64,000 bases of DNA from JAWLCA01 sp041687395. GTDB taxonomy: Bacteria > Pseudomonadota > Alphaproteobacteria > Rhodobacterales > Rhodobacteraceae. Positions 56,519 through 64,000 of this stretch are shown here, piece by piece. How positions within the stretch are numbered: the stretch's first letter is position 1; each line of letters opens with the position of its first letter. The notes below the pieces were generated by a model. The model saw only the letters and a program-made list of their open reading frames with translations. It did no database searches and had not been told where the DNA came from. A program made the position numbers and the translations under genes. The DNA is taken from positions 29,531-93,530 of the forward strand of contig JAWLCA010000019.1 in NCBI GenBank assembly GCA_041687395.1. Direction: 5' to 3'.

Positions 56519-57739
56519 TCAGGCTTCCTTTGGCCGCAGGGCGAGCCAGATCAGCGCACCGCCGGCCAGAACCAGGAAAGGCAGCATCGCCAGGTTGACC
56601 GCCTGCCAGCCCTCCTGCACCGACCCGCCACTGCAGTTCATCAAGCCACCCGAACTGAACGAGGCAAAAGAAACGCCGCCGAACACGATCAGGTCATTCA
56701 GTCCCTGCATCCGCCCACGCTCGTGCGGCGCGTGGGCGCCGGCCAGCATCGTCGTGGCCCCGATGAAGCCGAAGTTCCAGCCCACCCCCAGCAGAACGAG
56801 GGCGAGGAAGAAATGCTCCAGCTCCACGCCTGTAAGGGCCACCGCGCCCGCCATGGCAAGGATCAGAAGGCCAGTGCCAACAATGCGCTCCACCCCGAAC
56901 CGCGCGATCAGGTGGCCAGTGAAGAAGGATGGCAGATACATCGCCAGAACATGCGCGGAAACGATATCGGCCGCATTTCCGGTGGTGAATCCGCAGCCGA
57001 CGACGGCGAGCGGCGACGACGTCATCACAAGGTTCATCAACGCGTACGAGACGGTGGCGCAGATCACCGCCACAGCGATCACTGGCGTGCGCAGCAATTC
57101 ACCGCGGCTGCGACCCTTCGGCGCATCCTCGGACGGCACGGGCGGACGCGGAATGTCGAGAAGCGCAAAGAGCCAAACACCAATGAAATTCAGCGCGATC
57201 ACAGCAAGGTAGGTGCCGAAGAACGGGATGACCATCGCATCGGCGGTCACCTTGACCAATTGGGGGCCGACCACCGCCGACAGCAAGCCACCGGCCATCA
57301 CGTAGGAGATTGCCTTGGGCCGGAACTCCTCAGTCGCGGTATCGGCGGCGGCGAAGCGGTAGAAGCCCTGCGCCGACATGTAGATGCCGGAAAAGAGCGC
57401 GCCGAGGCAGAACAGAGGAAACGAAGCGATGATCAGGCCCCATGCGCCGATCGCGCCGCCAAGCGCGCCACCGAGAGCGCCCAAGGCAAATCCCGCCCGC
57501 CGACCGTAGCGTTGCATGAAGGCCGAGATCGGCGTCGCGGTCAGCATCGAGCCGATGACCATCATCGAGATCGGCAGCGTTGCCCAACACGCGTTGCTTG
57601 CCAGCGATTGGCCAGCCAACCCCGCTATGGTGAAAATCATCGGCATCTGCGCGCCAAGGATCGCCTGTGCGGCAACAAGCACGATCACGTTGCGACGGGT
57701 CCGGGTGTCGCGGGACTGGGGGAGGGCAGTTTCAACCAT
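56519..57739 (-). CDS. MFS transporter
   Basis: A 406-residue major facilitator with about 12 membrane segments and the loop motif MQRYGRRAGFALGAL between TM2 and TM3. The middle cytoplasmic loop holds RPPVPSEDAPKGRSRGELL. GVGWNFGFIGATTMLAGAH and RGRMQGLNDLIVFGGV are typical of drug- or sugar-type members; the substrate is unknown. Upstream gene and regulators are not recognisable. GGTAGGGG precedes the ATG. Confidence 0.9.
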   Translation of the reverse strand: MVETALPQSRDTRTRRNVIVLVAAQAILGAQMPMIFTIAGLAGQSLASNACWATLPISMMVIGSMLTATPISAFMQRYGRRAGFALGALGGALGGAIGAWGLIIASFPLFCLGALFSGIYMSAQGFYRFAAADTATEEFRPKAISYVMAGGLLSAVVGPQLVKVTADAMVIPFFGTYLAVIALNFIGVWLFALLDIPRPPVPSEDAPKGRSRGELLRTPVIAVAVICATVSYALMNLVMTSSPLAVVGCGFTTGNAADIVSAHVLAMYLPSFFTGHLIARFGVERIVGTGLLILAMAGAVALTGVELEHFFLALVLLGVGWNFGFIGATTMLAGAHAPHERGRMQGLNDLIVFGGVSFASFSSGGLMNCSGGSVQEGWQAVNLAMLPFLVLAGGALIWLALRPKEA

Positions 57740-57818
57740 GCGGTTCCCCTACCGCCGGCCGAGGGGCTTGGAAAGAGGGCAAATTGCGCCCCGGCGCGGG
57801 CCGGGGTATCAGGGGGCC

Positions 57819-58448
57819 ATGGTAGGGCGTATCATACACTCTCACGATTGCATCGCCGAAGGCACGGCTTGGCTGTCGCAGACAGAGCCGCGGTTCGCCC
57901 ACGCGTTGAAGCTTGCCGGTCCGCCACCGCTGCGGCGCCATCCTGACGGATTCGAGGCGCTGTTCGATGCCATCGTCGGCCAGCAGGTCAGCGTTGCGGC
58001 GGCAGATGCGATCTGGGCGCGACTGCAAGCCGCAGGGGTGACGCAGCCAGAGGCCCTGCTGCGGGCCGATGATGCAGGTCTCCGCTCCTGCGGTCTGTCG
58101 CGGCAGAAGATCAGATACGGCAAGGCATTGGCCGAGGCGGCCATCGATTTCGAGGCCCTTCGCGGCATGCCGACCGAAGATGTCGTGCAGACCTTGATCG
58201 TGGTGCCGGGCATTGGGCGTTGGACCGCGGAGATCTATGCGATGTTCAGCCTTGGCCGTGCCGACGTCTTTGCCCCGGCGGATCTGGCGCTGCAGGAAGG
58301 AACGCGGCTGCTGTTCGACTTGCCGGAGCGCCCGAAAGAGCGCGCCATGCGCGAGATGGCCACGGCATGGTCACCTTGGCGCGCGGTTGCGGCGCGGCTC
58401 TTGTGGTCCTACTACCGGGTGGCCAAGGATCGCGAGGGGGTGCGATGA
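57819..58448 (+). CDS. DNA-3-methyladenine glycosylase II-type
   Basis: A 209-residue HhH-GPD glycosylase. The hairpin is VPGIGRWTAEIYAM at 129-142, and the catalytic Asp155 follows in FAPADLAL. No Fe-S Cys set is present, which fits AlkA/MAG. It removes alkylated bases in excision repair. Divergent from the MFS gene; the next gene overlaps its stop by four bases (ATGA). Confidence 0.9.
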   Translation: MVGRIIHSHDCIAEGTAWLSQTEPRFAHALKLAGPPPLRRHPDGFEALFDAIVGQQVSVAAADAIWARLQAAGVTQPEALLRADDAGLRSCGLSRQKIRYGKALAEAAIDFEALRGMPTEDVVQTLIVVPGIGRWTAEIYAMFSLGRADVFAPADLALQEGTRLLFDLPERPKERAMREMATAWSPWRAVAARLLWSYYRVAKDREGVR

Positions 58449-59107
58449 AAGCGACGCTGAATTTCGGCCGCAAGGGTGTTGCGCAGGGTTCGGCGCGCAA
58501 CATGGTCGTTTTCGTCCACGGCTACGGTGCCGATGGCGCCGATCTGCTGGGACTGGCAGACCCGTTGGCGGCGCATCTGCCGGAAACGGTCTTCGTGGCG
58601 CCGGACGCCCCGGACCGGTGCAGCGGCAACCCGTTCGGATTCCAGTGGTTCCCGATTCCCTGGCTGGATGGATCTTCGGAAGAACAGGCTGCGGCCGGGA
58701 TGTCCCGCGCCTCGGGCTTGTTCGACGCCTATCTGGACGAGATGCTGGACGCCGAGGGGCTGACCGCGGACAGGCTGGCGCTGGTCGGGTTTTCCCAAGG
58801 CACGATGATGAGCCTGCATGTCGCGCCGCGACGGGCGGATCCGGTGGCTGCAGTCGTGGGGTTCTCGGGCCGCTTGCTCGCGCCGGAACGGCTGGGCGCC
58901 GATGTGGCAAGTCGCCCGCCTGTGTTGCTGATCCATGGCGATGTCGATCCGGTCGTTCCCGTGCAGTCGCTTACAGATGCCGCAGATGCACTGGTGGAAG
59001 CCGGTTTCGAAGTTTACGCGCACGTGTCAAAGGGAACGGCCCACGGCATCGCCCCCGACGGCCTGTCCCTTGCTCTGTCGTTTCTGAAGGACAAGCTGCC
59101 GGACTGA
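58445..59107 (+). CDS. Carboxylesterase/phospholipase-type hydrolase
   Basis: A 220-residue alpha/beta hydrolase of the acyl-protein thioesterase/carboxylesterase family: HGYGADGADLLGLA, the nucleophile Ser117 in GFSQGTMM, Asp168 in HGDVDPVVP and His200 in GTAHGI. Short-chain esters or lysophospholipids are the family substrates. Coupled to the glycosylase gene by ATGA; the pair is found together in many relatives to my recollection. Confidence 0.88.
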   Translation: MKATLNFGRKGVAQGSARNMVVFVHGYGADGADLLGLADPLAAHLPETVFVAPDAPDRCSGNPFGFQWFPIPWLDGSSEEQAAAGMSRASGLFDAYLDEMLDAEGLTADRLALVGFSQGTMMSLHVAPRRADPVAAVVGFSGRLLAPERLGADVASRPPVLLIHGDVDPVVPVQSLTDAADALVEAGFEVYAHVSKGTAHGIAPDGLSLALSFLKDKLPD

Positions 59108-59279
59108 ACAGACACCCGCTGCCGTTCGTCATGCTTCTGTCAATTTGGGGCTTTATGTCTGCGGCTGCACAACAGGATGTAGCGGGGCTTGTCAGCCGGA
59201 TAACGACATATATAGTCAATTCCGCCGGGGGTGGTGTTGCAGCCTCTGGTGCCTGACAGGACAGGGGCGGAGACGGCCT

Positions 59280-59864
59280 ATGGACGGTGACTTCAGGGAA
59301 AACTTCGTGCGCGAGCCATCCGCGTTGCGCCAGCACCCTGCGTTGGTTCTGAACGCGGATTTCCGGCCGCTCAGTTACTACCCGCTGTCATTGTGGCCCT
59401 GGCAGGAATCGATCAAGGCGGTTTTCCTGGATCGCGTGAACATTCTGGCCGAATACGACGACTACGTACGCAGCCCTACGGTCAGGATACGAATACCGTC
59501 CGTGGTCGTCCTCAAGGATTATGTGAAACCTCAGAAGCGCGTGGCATTCACGCGCTTCAATCTTTTTCTGAGGGACGAATTCTCATGCCAGTATTGCGGG
59601 GCGAGGGGCGACCTGACCTTTGATCATGTTGTTCCGCGCGCCCGTGGCGGGATCACCAGCTGGGAAAATGTCGTCGCCGCCTGTTCATCCTGCAACCTGC
59701 GGAAGGGATCGCGGTCGTTGCGAAACTCGGGCCTTTCGCTGCGCAAGCCACCGCGGCAGCCTTCGGCCGAAGAGATGCGCAACCTTGGCCGACGCTTTCC
59801 ACCAAACTACCTGCATGAAAGCTGGTTGGATTTCCTTTATTGGGATCAGGAGCTTGAAGCCTGA
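59280..59864 (+). CDS. HNH endonuclease-domain protein
   Basis: A 194-residue protein. The HNH core has Cys103-x2-Cys106 (CQYCGARGDLTFDHVVPRARGG) with Asp115-His116 and then Cys135-x2-Cys138 (ACSSCNLRKGS). A conserved N-terminal region ALVLNADFRPLSYYPLSLWPWQ is typical of the alphaproteobacterial chromosomal HNH protein, not of a restriction enzyme. GGAG is seven bases from the ATG at 59280. No methylase partner is nearby. Confidence 0.88.
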   Translation: MDGDFRENFVREPSALRQHPALVLNADFRPLSYYPLSLWPWQESIKAVFLDRVNILAEYDDYVRSPTVRIRIPSVVVLKDYVKPQKRVAFTRFNLFLRDEFSCQYCGARGDLTFDHVVPRARGGITSWENVVAACSSCNLRKGSRSLRNSGLSLRKPPRQPSAEEMRNLGRRFPPNYLHESWLDFLYWDQELEA

Positions 59865-59892
59865 AGCTCAGTAAGAGCGGCAACGGACGGGT

Positions 59893-59920
59893 TTCGACCT
59901 TTCGGACTGGGTGCTAGACT
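59893..59920 (+). promoter_or_regulatory. Candidate zwf promoter
   Basis: TTCGAC at 59893-59898 and TAGACT at 59915-59920 with a 16-base spacer. Weak match to sigma-70, but it precedes the palindrome at 59951 and the zwf start in the expected order. Confidence 0.35.
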
Positions 59921-59950
59921 TAAACCGACGAGGTCATTAGAAGGCAGGAG

Positions 59951-59964
59951 CGTTAGCGCTAACG
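59951..59964. promoter_or_regulatory. Perfect 14-bp palindrome CGTTAGCGCTAACG, likely operator
   Basis: A perfect inverted repeat with the central CG typical of LacI-family operators (TTAGCGCTAA core), 40 bases before the zwf ATG and downstream of the candidate promoter. A sugar-responsive LacI-type repressor would fit control of zwf-pgl-pgi. No such gene is in the window. Confidence 0.6.
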
Positions 59965-60003
59965 AAGGCCTGCATCTACACTCAGATCCGATCAGAGGAA
60001 GTC

Positions 60004-61458
60004 ATGGTTTCTCGCGTCATTCCGGTTGATTCGTTCGATCTTGTGGTCTTTGGCGGCACAGGCGATCTGGCCCGCCGCAAGATCCTTCCCGGCCTCTATC
60101 GTCGCTTCTGGGCCGGACAGATGCTTGACGAAAGTCGCATCATCGCCGCCGCTCGAAGCGACATGACGACGACGCAGTATCGAGACTTCGTTGCGGACGC
60201 GGTGGACGAGTTCGTTGCCGATGGCAAACGCGATGCGGCGATTCTGGACCAGTTCCTCAAGTTGGTGGATTATGTGGCAGTGGACGCCATGGGCGACGAA
60301 GGGTGGGATAACCTTTCGGCCATGATGCGTGCGGACACCGTGCGTGCCTTCTATTTCTCCGTTGCGCCGTCCCTGTTCGGCCCCTTGGCAGAGCGACTCC
60401 ACAAGCATGGAATCGCCACATCGGACAGCCGGATCGTGGTGGAGAAACCTTTCGGCCGGGACCTCGACAGCGCGCGCAAGCTGAACGAGACGCTGGCCAG
60501 GCATTTTGGCGAGCATCAGATCTACCGGATCGACCACTATCTGGGCAAGGAGACGGTGCAGAACCTGATGGCCGTTCGCTTTGCCAACATCCTGTTCGAG
60601 CCGCTGTGGAATGCGCAATACGTCGATCACGTGCAGATCACTGTGGCCGAAAGTGTCGGCGTCGGTGGGCGGGGCAATTACTATGACCGCTCCGGTGCGA
60701 TGCGCGACATGGTGCAGAACCACCTGATGCAGCTGCTTTGCCTCATCGCCATGGAGCCGCCGTTCCGCTTCGAACCCGACGCGGTGCGGGATGAGAAGCT
60801 GAAGGTCATCCGCGCGCTCGACTCGGTGGAGCCGGTCGATATCGTGCGGGGCCAGTACGTCGGGGGCGGTCAGCAGCCCGGCTATCTGGAGGATTCCGAA
60901 AACGCCGACAGCCGCACTGAAAGCTACATCGCGCTGAAAATCCACATCTCGAACTGGCGCTGGAAGGGCACGCCGTTCTACCTGCGCACCGGCAAGCGCC
61001 TGCGCGCGCGCACGTCCGAGATTGCCATCACCTTCAAGGAGCCACCGCACTCGATCTTCGGGGAAGATGAGACTTGGCGCGAGAACGTGCTGGTGATCCG
61101 GCTGCAGCCTAACGAAGGGATCAACCTTAAGGTCATGATCAAGGAGCCCGGCCCAGGCGGCATGCGCCTGACCGAGGTTCCGCTGGACATGTCCTTCGCC
61201 ACGGCCCTGGGAGAACAGGGGACCGACATACCCGATGCTTACGAGCGGTTGATCATGGACGTGATCCGCGGCAACCAGACACTGTTCATGCGCGGTGACG
61301 AGGTCGAGGCGGCGTGGGCTTGGACAGACCCCATCATCGCGGCGTGGGAGGCGCGCGAAGACCGACCGAAGCCCTACGATGTCGGAACGACGGGGCCCGA
61401 GGATGCGTTGATGCTGATGCACAGGGACGGCCGACGATGGCGGGAGATAAGGGAATGA
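60004..61458 (+). CDS. zwf: Glucose-6-phosphate dehydrogenase
   Basis: A 484-residue G6PDH: cofactor loop FGGTGDLARRKILP near 16-29 and the catalytic RIDHYLGKE with Asp177, His178 and Lys182. It feeds the pentose phosphate and Entner-Doudoroff routes. AGAGGAAGTC precedes the ATG. First gene of zwf-pgl-pgi, with a 4-bp overlap to pgl, behind the palindrome at 59951. Confidence 0.97.
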   Translation: MVSRVIPVDSFDLVVFGGTGDLARRKILPGLYRRFWAGQMLDESRIIAAARSDMTTTQYRDFVADAVDEFVADGKRDAAILDQFLKLVDYVAVDAMGDEGWDNLSAMMRADTVRAFYFSVAPSLFGPLAERLHKHGIATSDSRIVVEKPFGRDLDSARKLNETLARHFGEHQIYRIDHYLGKETVQNLMAVRFANILFEPLWNAQYVDHVQITVAESVGVGGRGNYYDRSGAMRDMVQNHLMQLLCLIAMEPPFRFEPDAVRDEKLKVIRALDSVEPVDIVRGQYVGGGQQPGYLEDSENADSRTESYIALKIHISNWRWKGTPFYLRTGKRLRARTSEIAITFKEPPHSIFGEDETWRENVLVIRLQPNEGINLKVMIKEPGPGGMRLTEVPLDMSFATALGEQGTDIPDAYERLIMDVIRGNQTLFMRGDEVEAAWAWTDPIIAAWEAREDRPKPYDVGTTGPEDALMLMHRDGRRWREIRE

Positions 61459-62126
61459 AGTTTCTGGACTATCCTGATCGCGAACTGATGATGTTGAGCC
61501 TTGCCGACAAGCTGGCGGGGGAGTTGGGCGATTTCGTGCGGCGCGAGGGACGCGTCAGTTTCTGCGTGCCAGGTGGCACCACGCCCGGCCCGATCTTTGA
61601 TGTCCTCTCCGGCGCTGATCTGGACTGGGCGCGGGTCAGCGTTTTTCTGAATGACGAGCGCTGGGTTCCCGAGGACAGCCCCAGATCCAATACCCGGTTG
61701 TTGCGGGAACGATTGCTGACCGGAAAGGCGGCAGCGGCGACCCTGGTGCCGATGGTCGCGAATACGGAAACGCCGGAAGAGGCGCTGGAGGCCTTGGAGA
61801 AGGGGATCGAGCCGCAACTTCCGATCTCGGTGCTGTTGCTCGGGATGGGCGTGGACATGCACACTGCCTCGCTGTTTCCCGGCGCCGACAGGTTGGCAGA
61901 GGCGATGGCCTCAAATGCGCCGACGCTGCTGCCGATGCGGGCTGAGGGTGCGGGGGAGCCGCGGGTGACCCTGACCGCGCCGGTGCTGCGCGGGGCGATG
62001 AGCACCCACGTGCTGATCACCGGTGCCGAAAAGCGAGAGGCGCTGGAGAAGGCCCAGGGGATGGACCCGATGGAGGCGCCCATCGCGGCATTCCTGGCCG
62101 ACGCGACGGTGCACTGGGCGGAGTAA
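61455..62126 (+). CDS. pgl: 6-phosphogluconolactonase
   Basis: A 223-residue DevB-type lactonase: CVPGGTTPGPIFDVLS, FLNDERWVPEDSPRSNTRLL and LLGMGVDMHTASLFPG. It opens the lactone made by Zwf. The usual GMGxDGHTASLFPG reads MGVDMHTASLF here, with Met where Gly is common. ATGA overlap with zwf. Confidence 0.95.
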   Translation: MKFLDYPDRELMMLSLADKLAGELGDFVRREGRVSFCVPGGTTPGPIFDVLSGADLDWARVSVFLNDERWVPEDSPRSNTRLLRERLLTGKAAAATLVPMVANTETPEEALEALEKGIEPQLPISVLLLGMGVDMHTASLFPGADRLAEAMASNAPTLLPMRAEGAGEPRVTLTAPVLRGAMSTHVLITGAEKREALEKAQGMDPMEAPIAAFLADATVHWAE

Positions 62127-62130
62127 GGCG

Positions 62131-63729
62131 ATGATTTGGCAGAGACTGGCGGCGCATCAGGCCGCGGCGGCGGATCGGCCTATCCTGGGTCTGTTCGATG
62201 CCGACAGGATGACGCGCTTCAGCGCCCGGCTCGACGACATGCTCTTCGATTTCGCAAAAACGAACATCGACGCGGAAGCCCTTGAACTGCTTGTGGAACT
62301 GGCAAGACAAGGCGGCGTCGCGGAACGCCGAGACGCAATGTTCTCGGGTGCAAAAATCAATGAGACCGAGGGCCGCGCAGTGCTGCACACGGCGCTGCGC
62401 AACCTGGACGGATCGGTCATTGTGGACGGGCAAGACATCATGCCCGGCGTGCGCAAGACGCTGGCGCGCATGGAGAAGTTCGCGCTCGATCTCCGCGCGG
62501 GGCGGTTTGTCGGGCAGGGCGGGCCGATCACCGACGTGGTGAATGTCGGCATCGGCGGGTCAGATCTGGGGCCGGCGATGGCTTGCCTTGCGCTCGCGCC
62601 CTATCACAATGGGCCGCGGGTGCACTTCGTTTCGAACGTGGACGCAGCGCATCTGGCCGACTCGCTCAAGGGCCTTGATCCCTTGACCACGCTGGTGGTT
62701 GTCGCCTCCAAGACCTTCACCACCATCGAAACGATGACGAATGCCGAGTCGAGCCGCCGCTGGATGGCCGGATCGGTGAAGGACCCTGCGGCGCAGTTCG
62801 TTGCGCTGTCGACGGCAGAAGACAAGATCGCAGCCTTCGGTATTGATCCGGAACGTGTTTTTGGCTTCGAGGATTGGGTTGGCGGACGCTATTCGATGTG
62901 GGGACCGATCGGGCTGAGCCTGATGATCGCCATCGGGCCCGAGCGCTTTCGTGAGTTTCTGGCGGGCGGCGCTGCGATGGACCGGCATTTTCGCGAGGCG
63001 CCGTTCGAGCGAAATCTGCCGGTGCTGCTGGCGTTGGTAGGCCTCTGGCACAACCAGATCTGCGGGTATGCCACGCGGGCAGTACTGCCTTACGATCAGA
63101 GGCTTGCGCGGCTTCCTGCCTACCTGCAGCAGCTTGAGATGGAGAGCAACGGCAAACGTGTGAGCATGGATGGCACGGACCTGCCGCGCCATTCAGGCCC
63201 CGTGGTCTGGGGGGAGCCGGGGACGAACGGGCAGCATGCCTTCTACCAGCTGATCCATCAGGGCACGCGGGTGATCCCCTGCGAATTCATGATCGCTGCA
63301 CAGGGGCACGAGCCTGATCTGTCGCATCATCACCGCCTGCTGATCGCCAATTGCCTGGCCCAGTCCGAAGCGCTGCTGCGGGGACGCACGTTGGAAGAGG
63401 CTCGCGCGCTGATGGCGCAGAAAGGTCTACAAGATCAAGAGCTTGAGCGGCAGGCGCGACATCGGGTCTTCCCCGGAAACCGCCCCTCCACCACGCTGAT
63501 CTATCGCAAGCTCGACCCGCATACGCTGGGTCGGATCATAGCGCTCTACGAGCACAGGGTATTCGTTGAAGGCGTGATTCTGGACATAAACTCTTTCGAC
63601 CAGTGGGGCGTCGAACTGGGCAAGGAACTTGCCGCGTCGCTCTTGCCGATGGTCGAGGGCGAGGTGCCGTTGGATGACCGGGACAGGTCCACCCAGGCGT
63701 TGATCGCTGGGCTGCAGGCGCTGCGCTGA
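62131..63729 (+). CDS. pgi: Glucose-6-phosphate isomerase
   Basis: A 532-residue isomerase of normal length: NVGIGGSDLGPAMA, SKTFTTIETMTNA, GPVVWGEPGTNGQHAFYQLI and the C-terminal QWGVELGKELA with the catalytic Lys. Converts glucose-6-P and fructose-6-P. It begins four bases after the pgl stop. The 11-bp repeat array starts five bases past its stop. Confidence 0.97.
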   Translation: MIWQRLAAHQAAAADRPILGLFDADRMTRFSARLDDMLFDFAKTNIDAEALELLVELARQGGVAERRDAMFSGAKINETEGRAVLHTALRNLDGSVIVDGQDIMPGVRKTLARMEKFALDLRAGRFVGQGGPITDVVNVGIGGSDLGPAMACLALAPYHNGPRVHFVSNVDAAHLADSLKGLDPLTTLVVVASKTFTTIETMTNAESSRRWMAGSVKDPAAQFVALSTAEDKIAAFGIDPERVFGFEDWVGGRYSMWGPIGLSLMIAIGPERFREFLAGGAAMDRHFREAPFERNLPVLLALVGLWHNQICGYATRAVLPYDQRLARLPAYLQQLEMESNGKRVSMDGTDLPRHSGPVVWGEPGTNGQHAFYQLIHQGTRVIPCEFMIAAQGHEPDLSHHHRLLIANCLAQSEALLRGRTLEEARALMAQKGLQDQELERQARHRVFPGNRPSTTLIYRKLDPHTLGRIIALYEHRVFVEGVILDINSFDQWGVELGKELAASLLPMVEGEVPLDDRDRSTQALIAGLQALR

Positions 63730-63734
63730 GGCGT

Positions 63735-63789
63735 GTGCACATCACGTGTGATTCACGTGCATCCGGCGTGCATATCACGTGCACACGTT
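63735..63789. repeat. Array of five 11-bp units with GTGCAC-like core past pgi
   Basis: Hexamers begin at exact 11-bp steps: GTGCAC 63735, GTGTGA 63746, GTGCAT 63757, GTGCAT 63768, GTGCAC 63779. Outer arms GTGTGCAC (63733-63740) and GTGCACAC (63779-63786) are also inverted to each other, so a stem could form. Confidence 0.75.
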
Positions 63790-64000
63790 GCGCGGGCTAC
63801 TGCGAGGGTGGCCGGGAAAGACGTTTCGGATCAAGGTGTAACATGAGTCCGGCGCGTCTGCACTCATTTATACCGTTTTGAGTATATACCGCATCGGTTA
63901 TTGAGATCATCCGGAACAATGATATCAGGCTGCGATTTGCAGTGCAGGACGGCTCCCGGTGCTTCGCGTGAACGCTCGGAGCAGTGTGATCAGCCAGCTG
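63790..64000. other. Right edge of window, no gene seen
   Basis: No supported gene. An AT-rich patch with TATACC and GTATATACCG lies near 63870-63892 and may be a promoter for a gene beyond the edge. Short minus-strand frames at the end match nothing I know. Confidence 0.4.

Overview
The window looks like a chromosomal segment of a GC-rich alphaproteobacterium of the Rhodobacteraceae (Rhodobacterales); I do not name a genus. The evidence is the set of genes: the F1F0-ATPase inhibitor zeta subunit (DUF1476), Usg, a separate corrinoid protein plus homocysteine methyltransferase of the kind found in Rhodobacterales, GatB, a PA0069-family radical SAM protein, DUF2256 behind a photolyase-like gene, and many 4-bp ATGA overlaps. 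No rRNA, CRISPR array or complete prophage is visible, and there is one tRNA.

Region 1 (about 1 to 14.8 kb) is accessory DNA. It is bounded on the right by a tRNA-Asn(GTT) gene, with a 691-residue tyrosine recombinase next to its 3' end, which is the classic layout of an element integrated into a tRNA. Inside lie a DUF3987 primase/helicase-like ATPase with a cluster of TGCCGAC repeats upstream, a leftward cassette of three small unknown proteins (one with a PemK/MazF-like fold), a large HelD-type helicase with zinc ribbons, two further unknown small proteins, and IS debris (IS21 istB tail, IS66 tnpA/tnpB remnant with one terminal inverted repeat, possible IS30-like tail). The far left holds a PHB-depolymerase-like esterase, a broken flavodoxin gene, a DUF883 membrane protein and a 24-residue membrane peptide. 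The second attachment site was not found.

Region 2 (14.9 to 30.4 kb) is ordinary chromosome: MBL hydrolase, EnvZ-like kinase, J-domain protein, BolA, gatB, a transglycosylase-like lipoprotein, an acyltransferase, a GNAT enzyme, pepN, a photolyase/cryptochrome-DUF2256 pair, a VTT membrane protein-DsbB pair, arginase and usg.

Region 3 (30.5 to 44.2 kb) carries gyrA facing an antiporter with a cyclic-nucleotide-type domain. It also holds a methionine-related locus (corrinoid protein and homocysteine methyltransferase around a divergent radical SAM gene), the ATPase zeta subunit, purC-purS, an alcohol dehydrogenase, exonuclease III, erpA and dgt.

Region 4 (44.2 to 48.7 kb) is a leftward catabolic cluster. 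An APH-like kinase overlaps an acyl-CoA dehydrogenase, and two short-chain dehydrogenases and a PduL phosphotransacylase lie beside them. The kinase-dehydrogenase pair looks like a split form of ACAD10/ACAD11 and of the LvaA/LvaC enzymes of levulinate breakdown, so the cluster probably oxidises 4-hydroxyacyl-CoAs.

Region 5 (49 to 64 kb) holds a beta-barrel protein and a PLP decarboxylase, then a tight cysS-cimA-methyltransferase-squalene/phytoene synthase-like operon. An M48 protease, an MFS transporter and a glycosylase-esterase pair follow, then an HNH protein and a zwf-pgl-pgi operon behind a perfect 14-bp palindrome. Just past the stop codons of pepN and pgi are arrays of GTGCAC-like hexamers spaced exactly 11 bp apart, with a looser cluster beside xth. 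No feature call explains these repeats.
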